Shown one piece after another: positions 7,165-10,123 of a stretch of DNA of 10,123 nt (position 1 is the stretch's first letter; each line of letters begins with the position of its first letter). The DNA is taken from assembly GCA_022508685.1 (NCBI GenBank), contig JAFLUS010000048.1, positions 1-10,123 on the forward strand, given 5' to 3'. This DNA comes from Prevotellaceae bacterium (GTDB taxonomy: Bacteria; Bacteroidota; Bacteroidia; Bacteroidales; Bacteroidaceae). Made by a program: the position numbers and the translations under genes. The notes below the pieces were generated by a model. It had not been told where the DNA came from. It did not search any database and saw only the letters and a program-made list of their open reading frames with translations.

Positions 7165-7173
7165 GCGAAGGAG

Positions 7174-8169
7174 ATGAAACGGGAGTGCTATCCGATATAC
7201 AATACATTCGGCATCGACGCCAAGGCGCGGCTCTATGTGGAATACGGCAGTGAAGACGAATTGCTGGCGTTGTTGCCCGAATTGTCGGCAGCATCGCGAC
7301 TGCTCCACGTTGGTGGCGGCAGCAACCTGCTGTTTACGTCCGATTTCGATGGTGTCGTGCTGCACAGCGGCATCCGCAGCATCGAGGTGGTCGGTGAGGA
7401 CGACGACTTTGTCCTGCTCCGTGTCGGAGCCGGCGTGGTCTGGGACGACTTTGTTGCCCATTGCGTGGCACACGGCTGGAGTGGGGTAGAGAACCTTTCG
7501 CTCATTCCGGGCGAAGTCGGAGCATCGGCAGTGCAGAACATCGGCGCTTACGGCGTGGAAGCCAAGGACGTGATTGTGAGTGTGGAAACCATCGGACTCC
7601 GCACGGCATGCCGTCGTGTGTTTCAGAATGAAGAATGTCGCTACGGCTATCGGCAGAGCGTGTTCAAGCAGGAACTGCGTGGGCAGTATGCCGTGACCTA
7701 CGTCACCTACCGATTGTCGAAGCATTTCGTCCCTCATCTCGATTACGGAAACATCCGTGCCGAACTGGCTGATGCCGAACCGCTGACGCCGCAGCATGTG
7801 CGCGATGCCGTCATCCGCATCCGTCAGCACAAGTTGCCCGACCCCGCCGTGCAGGGCAATGCCGGCAGTTTCTTCATGAACCCCGTCGTCAGCCGCGAAA
7901 AGTTTGAAAGTCTGCAAGCCGCGTATCCGCAAATTCCCCATTACGATGCACCCGATGGTGTGAAAATCCCGGCCGGATGGCTCATCGAGCAATGCGGATG
8001 GAAGGGACGTGCCGAAGGCCGTGCAGCCGTGCACGACCGTCAGGCACTCGTGCTTGTCAACCTCGGCGGAGCCACCGGTGCCGACATTCTGCATTTGAGT
8101 GCTGTCGTCTGCGATGCCGTTTGGCAGAAATTCGGCATCCGCATCCATCCCGAAGTCAATGTGATATGA
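7174..8169 (+). CDS. murB: UDP-N-acetylmuramate dehydrogenase (UDP-N-acetylenolpyruvoylglucosamine reductase)
   Basis: MurB reduces UDP-GlcNAc-enolpyruvate to UDP-MurNAc with NADPH and bound FAD, the second committed step of peptidoglycan precursor synthesis, in the cytoplasm. The 331-residue product is a type I (E. coli-like) MurB. FAD-binding segments are [11 protein letters not shown] (43-53) and IPGEVGAS with QNIGAYG (111-127). The YGYRQSVFK loop (157-165) is typical of type [11 protein letters not shown] (228-237) holds Ser232, the likely general acid (Ser229 in E. coli). HPEVNVI at the C-terminus holds Glu327, matching E. coli Glu325. Residue 119 is Ala where the family motif usually has Pro (GASAVQ instead of GA-x-PVQ), a mild deviation. 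The ATG at 7174 follows the upstream stop by 9 nt; AAGGAG lies directly against it, too close to be a normal Shine-Dalgarno site. The stop overlaps the start of the next gene. Confidence 0.97.
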   Translation: MKRECYPIYNTFGIDAKARLYVEYGSEDELLALLPELSAASRLLHVGGGSNLLFTSDFDGVVLHSGIRSIEVVGEDDDFVLLRVGAGVVWDDFVAHCVAHGWSGVENLSLIPGEVGASAVQNIGAYGVEAKDVIVSVETIGLRTACRRVFQNEECRYGYRQSVFKQELRGQYAVTYVTYRLSKHFVPHLDYGNIRAELADAEPLTPQHVRDAVIRIRQHKLPDPAVQGNAGSFFMNPVVSREKFESLQAAYPQIPHYDAPDGVKIPAGWLIEQCGWKGRAEGRAAVHDRQALVLVNLGGATGADILHLSAVVCDAVWQKFGIRIHPEVNVI

Positions 8170-8954
8170 TGAAAGTAACGGTTCTCGGAAGCGGCACCTC
8201 CACCGGTGTGCCACAGATAGGCTGTCGTTGCGCCGTGTGTCGTTCGACCGACCCTCGCGACCGCCGTCTGCGTTGTTCGTCACTCGTGGAAGTGGACGAC
8301 GACACGGCTGCCGACGGGGTGCGACGCATTCTGCTCGATTGCGGGCCCGATTTTCGCGAACAAATGCTGCGGTCGGACTTCCAGCGCATCGATGCCATTC
8401 TCATTACGCACGAGCACTACGACCACGTCGGCGGACTCGACGACCTGCGCCCCTTCAGCGTGTTCGGCGATGTGAAGGTCTATGCCGAAGACTATTGCGC
8501 ACGTCATCTCATGGAGCGCATCCCCTATTGCTTCACCCCGAAGGAACGGCGTTATCCGGGCGTGCCCGCCATTGATTTGGAAACGATGTCGCCCCATGTG
8601 CCTCTGCACATCGGCAACGTGGAAATTCTGCCTCTGCGGGTGATGCACGGCAGTCTGCCCATCCTCGCTTTCCGCATCGGCGACTTTGCCTACGTCACCG
8701 ACATGCTGTCGATGCCCGATGCCGACCGCGCGATGCTGCAAGGCGTTCGCACGCTCATCGTCAACGGACTTCGCCACTATGTCCACCCCAGTCATCAGAC
8801 TATCGAGGACGCCATTGCCCTGTCGGTATCGCTCGGCAATCCGTCCACCTATCTCATCCACATGTCGCACCACATCGGCCTGCACGCCGATGAAGACGCG
8901 GCACTGCCGTCGCACGTCCACCTTGCCTACGACGGACTGGTGCTGCACATCTAA
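8166..8954 (+). CDS. MBL-fold metallohydrolase, PhnP-like
   Basis: This is a metallo-beta-lactamase-fold hydrolase of 262 residues, presumably cytoplasmic. It starts [16 protein letters not shown] and continues to GCRCAVC, with Cys20, Cys22 and Cys25 matching the extra zinc-site cysteines of PhnP-like proteins. The metal-binding motif HEHYDH is at 82-87. Further likely ligands are His161 ([10 protein letters not shown]), Asp179 (YVTDM) and a histidine-rich HMSHHIGLH at 232-240. PhnP itself is a phosphodiesterase for a cyclic ribosyl phosphate made in C-P lyase phosphonate breakdown, but no phn gene is near, so the substrate here is unknown. Two ATGs in tandem (8166 and 8169) are possible. The first overlaps the murB stop TGA (ATGA type), suggesting translational coupling. 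The frame is open further upstream, but that part is antisense-like shadow within murB. DUF1573 follows after 12 nt. Confidence 0.92.
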   Translation: MMKVTVLGSGTSTGVPQIGCRCAVCRSTDPRDRRLRCSSLVEVDDDTAADGVRRILLDCGPDFREQMLRSDFQRIDAILITHEHYDHVGGLDDLRPFSVFGDVKVYAEDYCARHLMERIPYCFTPKERRYPGVPAIDLETMSPHVPLHIGNVEILPLRVMHGSLPILAFRIGDFAYVTDMLSMPDADRAMLQGVRTLIVNGLRHYVHPSHQTIEDAIALSVSLGNPSTYLIHMSHHIGLHADEDAALPSHVHLAYDGLVLHI

Positions 8955-8966
8955 CAACAGAACAGC

Positions 8967-10034
8967 ATGAACATGATGAAAAGAACAGCCATAACCCTCC
9001 TCGTCGCGCTGCTGACCACGACGCTGTCGGCGCAGAAAATCTCGTTCGACCATTCCACCGTCAATGTCGGCACCACGCTGTGGCACAAGCCCGTTACCGC
9101 TACGTTCAAGTTCAAGAACCGCGACCGCACGCCGCTCGTCATCGAGGATGTCGATGCCGGTTGCGGCTGCCTGCAACCTGTCTACACCTCCCGTCCGCTG
9201 CAACGTGGCGAAGAAGGCACCATCAGCATCACCTACGATGCCGAACTGCTCGGACATTTCGACCGCATCATCCTCGTCCGCACCAATGCTTCTGCCACGC
9301 CCACGCGCATCCGCATGAAGGGATTGGTCAGCACGGGTGAGAAGCAAACCATCGACGACTTCTATCCCGTCCGCATCGGCGACGTCTGCCTGACTGCCAA
9401 CGACGTGGAATTTCCCGACGTCGTCCGGGGCGACACCTCCATGGTACGCATCGAAATCATGAACGACACGCGCGAAGTCTATACGCCGCAACTCATGCAC
9501 CTCCCTCCCTACATCACTGCCACGTTTACGCCCGAAATGTTGGGACGCAGCCGTCGCGGATATATCGACCTCACGCTCCACAGCGACAAACTCACCAGTA
9601 CGGGACTCACGCAGACCAGCATCTATCTCGCCCGCTTTGCCGGCGACAAGGTCAGCCACGAGAACGAAATCCGTGTGTCAGCCATCATGCTGCCCGATGC
9701 CGGCATCTATCAGAACGAACTGGCGCATCCGCAACTCCACGTCTCCACCACCAACCTGCATCTCGGCAAGTTGGGCAAAAAGAAAAAGATTACGGGCACC
9801 GTCACTATCCGCAACACCGGACATGGCGTGCTGCACATCACGTCGCTCCAAGCCTTCAATTCCACGTTGCAGATTTCGATACCCAAGCGCGAACTCGTGC
9901 CGGGCGAGAGCATCGACATGAAGGTGACGTTGCTGTCGAAATTCTTGAAGGATGTCACCTCGCAACCCCGCGTGCTGCTCATCTGCAACGACCCGCAGCA
10001 CATGAAGGAAACCATCACCGTGTCTTACGAATAG
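8967..10034 (+). CDS. Exported DUF1573 protein with three Ig-like segments
   Basis: This is a 355-residue exported protein. Residues 1-23 form a signal peptide (MKR, hydrophobic LLVALLTTTL, then LSA before QK) with no lipobox cysteine, so the product should be periplasmic or surface-associated. Residues 24-122 are a DUF1573 domain, an immunoglobulin-like fold common in Bacteroidetes: FDHSTVNVGTTLWHKPVTATFKF, then the hallmark AGCGCLQP with Cys66 and Cys68, then GHFDRIILVRTNA. Residues 135-232 and 245-354 look like two more beta-rich repeats. The third (LHLGKLGKKKKITGTVTIRN with LHITSL) resembles the DUF1573/ASH pattern but lacks the Cys-Gly-Cys motif. Function is unknown for the family. Three possible starts lie close together (8967, 8973, 8976), and the choice barely alters the signal peptide. 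It is last in the murB gene set and ends before a strong terminator. Confidence 0.88.
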   Translation: MNMMKRTAITLLVALLTTTLSAQKISFDHSTVNVGTTLWHKPVTATFKFKNRDRTPLVIEDVDAGCGCLQPVYTSRPLQRGEEGTISITYDAELLGHFDRIILVRTNASATPTRIRMKGLVSTGEKQTIDDFYPVRIGDVCLTANDVEFPDVVRGDTSMVRIEIMNDTREVYTPQLMHLPPYITATFTPEMLGRSRRGYIDLTLHSDKLTSTGLTQTSIYLARFAGDKVSHENEIRVSAIMLPDAGIYQNELAHPQLHVSTTNLHLGKLGKKKKITGTVTIRNTGHGVLHITSLQAFNSTLQISIPKRELVPGESIDMKVTLLSKFLKDVTSQPRVLLICNDPQHMKETITVSYE

Positions 10035-10047
10035 CCGCATCATACAT

Positions 10048-10092
10048 CATGCAAAAACGGACGGAGAACCATTCTCCGTCCGTTTTTGCATG
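10048..10092. terminator. Strong, likely bidirectional terminator after the DUF1573 gene
   Basis: A perfect 21-bp inverted repeat pairs 10048-10068 with 10072-10092 around a 3-nt loop. The GC-rich core GGACGGAG is flanked by AAAAA on the left and TTTTT on the right, so either strand gives a hairpin with a T-tract at its 3' side. It starts 14 nt after the DUF1573 stop and would end the right-hand operon. It could also serve a gene arriving from the right on the minus strand. Confidence 0.88.
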
Positions 10093-10109
10093 GCCTTGTC
10101 GGCTTCGAT

Positions 10110-10123
10110 TTAGAATTTCAGTT
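10110..10123 (-). CDS. Possible C-terminal end of a convergent gene (Leu-Lys-Phe-stop)
   Basis: Read on the minus strand, the last bases give CTG AAA TTC TAA, that is Leu-Lys-Phe followed by a stop. A terminal phenylalanine after alternating residues is common in outer-membrane beta-barrel proteins, and -LKF ends are frequent in this phylum. The bidirectional hairpin 18 nt beyond the stop fits a convergent gene here. Only four codons are visible, so this is a weak call that could be chance. Confidence 0.35.

Noticed and set aside
7168..7173. AAGGAG just before the murB ATG as a Shine-Dalgarno site
   Set aside because: There is no spacer between it and the ATG, so it cannot position a ribosome normally. 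Bacteroidetes rarely depend on such sites.
7977..8165. N-terminal extension of the MBL hydrolase within murB (would give 325 residues)
   Set aside because: The upstream part is Arg/Cys-rich, out of frame with murB and unlike PhnP-type proteins, which begin at the GSGTSTGVP segment. The ATG at 8166 fits.
6289..8283. 664-codon open frame on the minus strand opposite the lipoprotein gene and murB
   Set aside because: It spans two real genes with conserved motifs and has a His/Arg/Cys-rich composition without domains. It results from GC-rich codon usage.
8280..9659. 459-codon minus-strand frame opposite the hydrolase and DUF1573 genes
   Set aside because: It crosses a real gene junction, is rich in Asp, Val, Gly and Arg, and has no recognisable domain.
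1..10123. Mobile element, CRISPR array, toxin-antitoxin or defence island
   Set aside because: There are no regularly spaced repeats, transposase or integrase motifs, tRNA attachment sites or paired small genes. The helicase is a chromosomal IGHMBP2/SMUBP-2-like type without defence partners in view.

Overview
The window looks like chromosome from a Bacteroidales bacterium, most likely Prevotella-like. Three things point there. The protein families include DUF4301, DUF4348, a DUF1573 protein and a Bacteroidetes-style IGHMBP2/SMUBP-2-like helicase. Several genes have the Bacteroidetes -7 promoter element TAnnTTTG shortly before the start codon. Start codons lack Shine-Dalgarno sites at useful spacing. 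The DNA is fairly GC-rich, which explains several long but spurious antisense frames. There is no tRNA, rRNA, CRISPR array, insertion sequence or phage gene, and the region reads as ordinary housekeeping chromosome.

Layout. At 1-1914 (+) lies the 3' part of a superfamily 1 DNA/RNA helicase whose start is probably just off the left edge. It runs almost head-on into riboflavin synthase alpha (ribE, 1918-2559, -). A short intergenic region then carries back-to-back promoter elements for ribE and for trmD (2671-3366, +), the tRNA m1G37 methyltransferase. A hairpin terminator separates trmD from a convergent DUF4301 gene (3440-4966, -), which has its own promoter. Behind it is pheS (5146-6165, -) with a terminator after its stop. 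A second divergent promoter region (about 6166-6315) leads rightward into a tight gene set: a DUF4348 lipoprotein (6316-7164), murB (7174-8169), a PhnP-like metallo-beta-lactamase-fold hydrolase (8166-8954) and an exported DUF1573 protein (8967-10034). A perfect 21-bp hairpin closes this set. The last 14 bases may hold the C-terminal codons of a convergent gene ending in Leu-Lys-Phe, as outer-membrane proteins of this phylum often do.

How the genes relate. trmD, pheS and ribE are unlinked core functions in translation and flavin synthesis; MurB is itself a flavoprotein. The right-hand set (9-nt gap, 4-nt overlap, 12-nt gap) is probably one transcript. It combines a peptidoglycan precursor enzyme with two envelope proteins of unknown function and a hydrolase of unknown substrate. 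I found no convincing new defence or mobile system. The points most worth following are the uncharacterised DUF4301 protein with nucleotidyltransferase-like motifs, the internal duplication in the DUF4348 lipoprotein, and the envelope gene set around murB.
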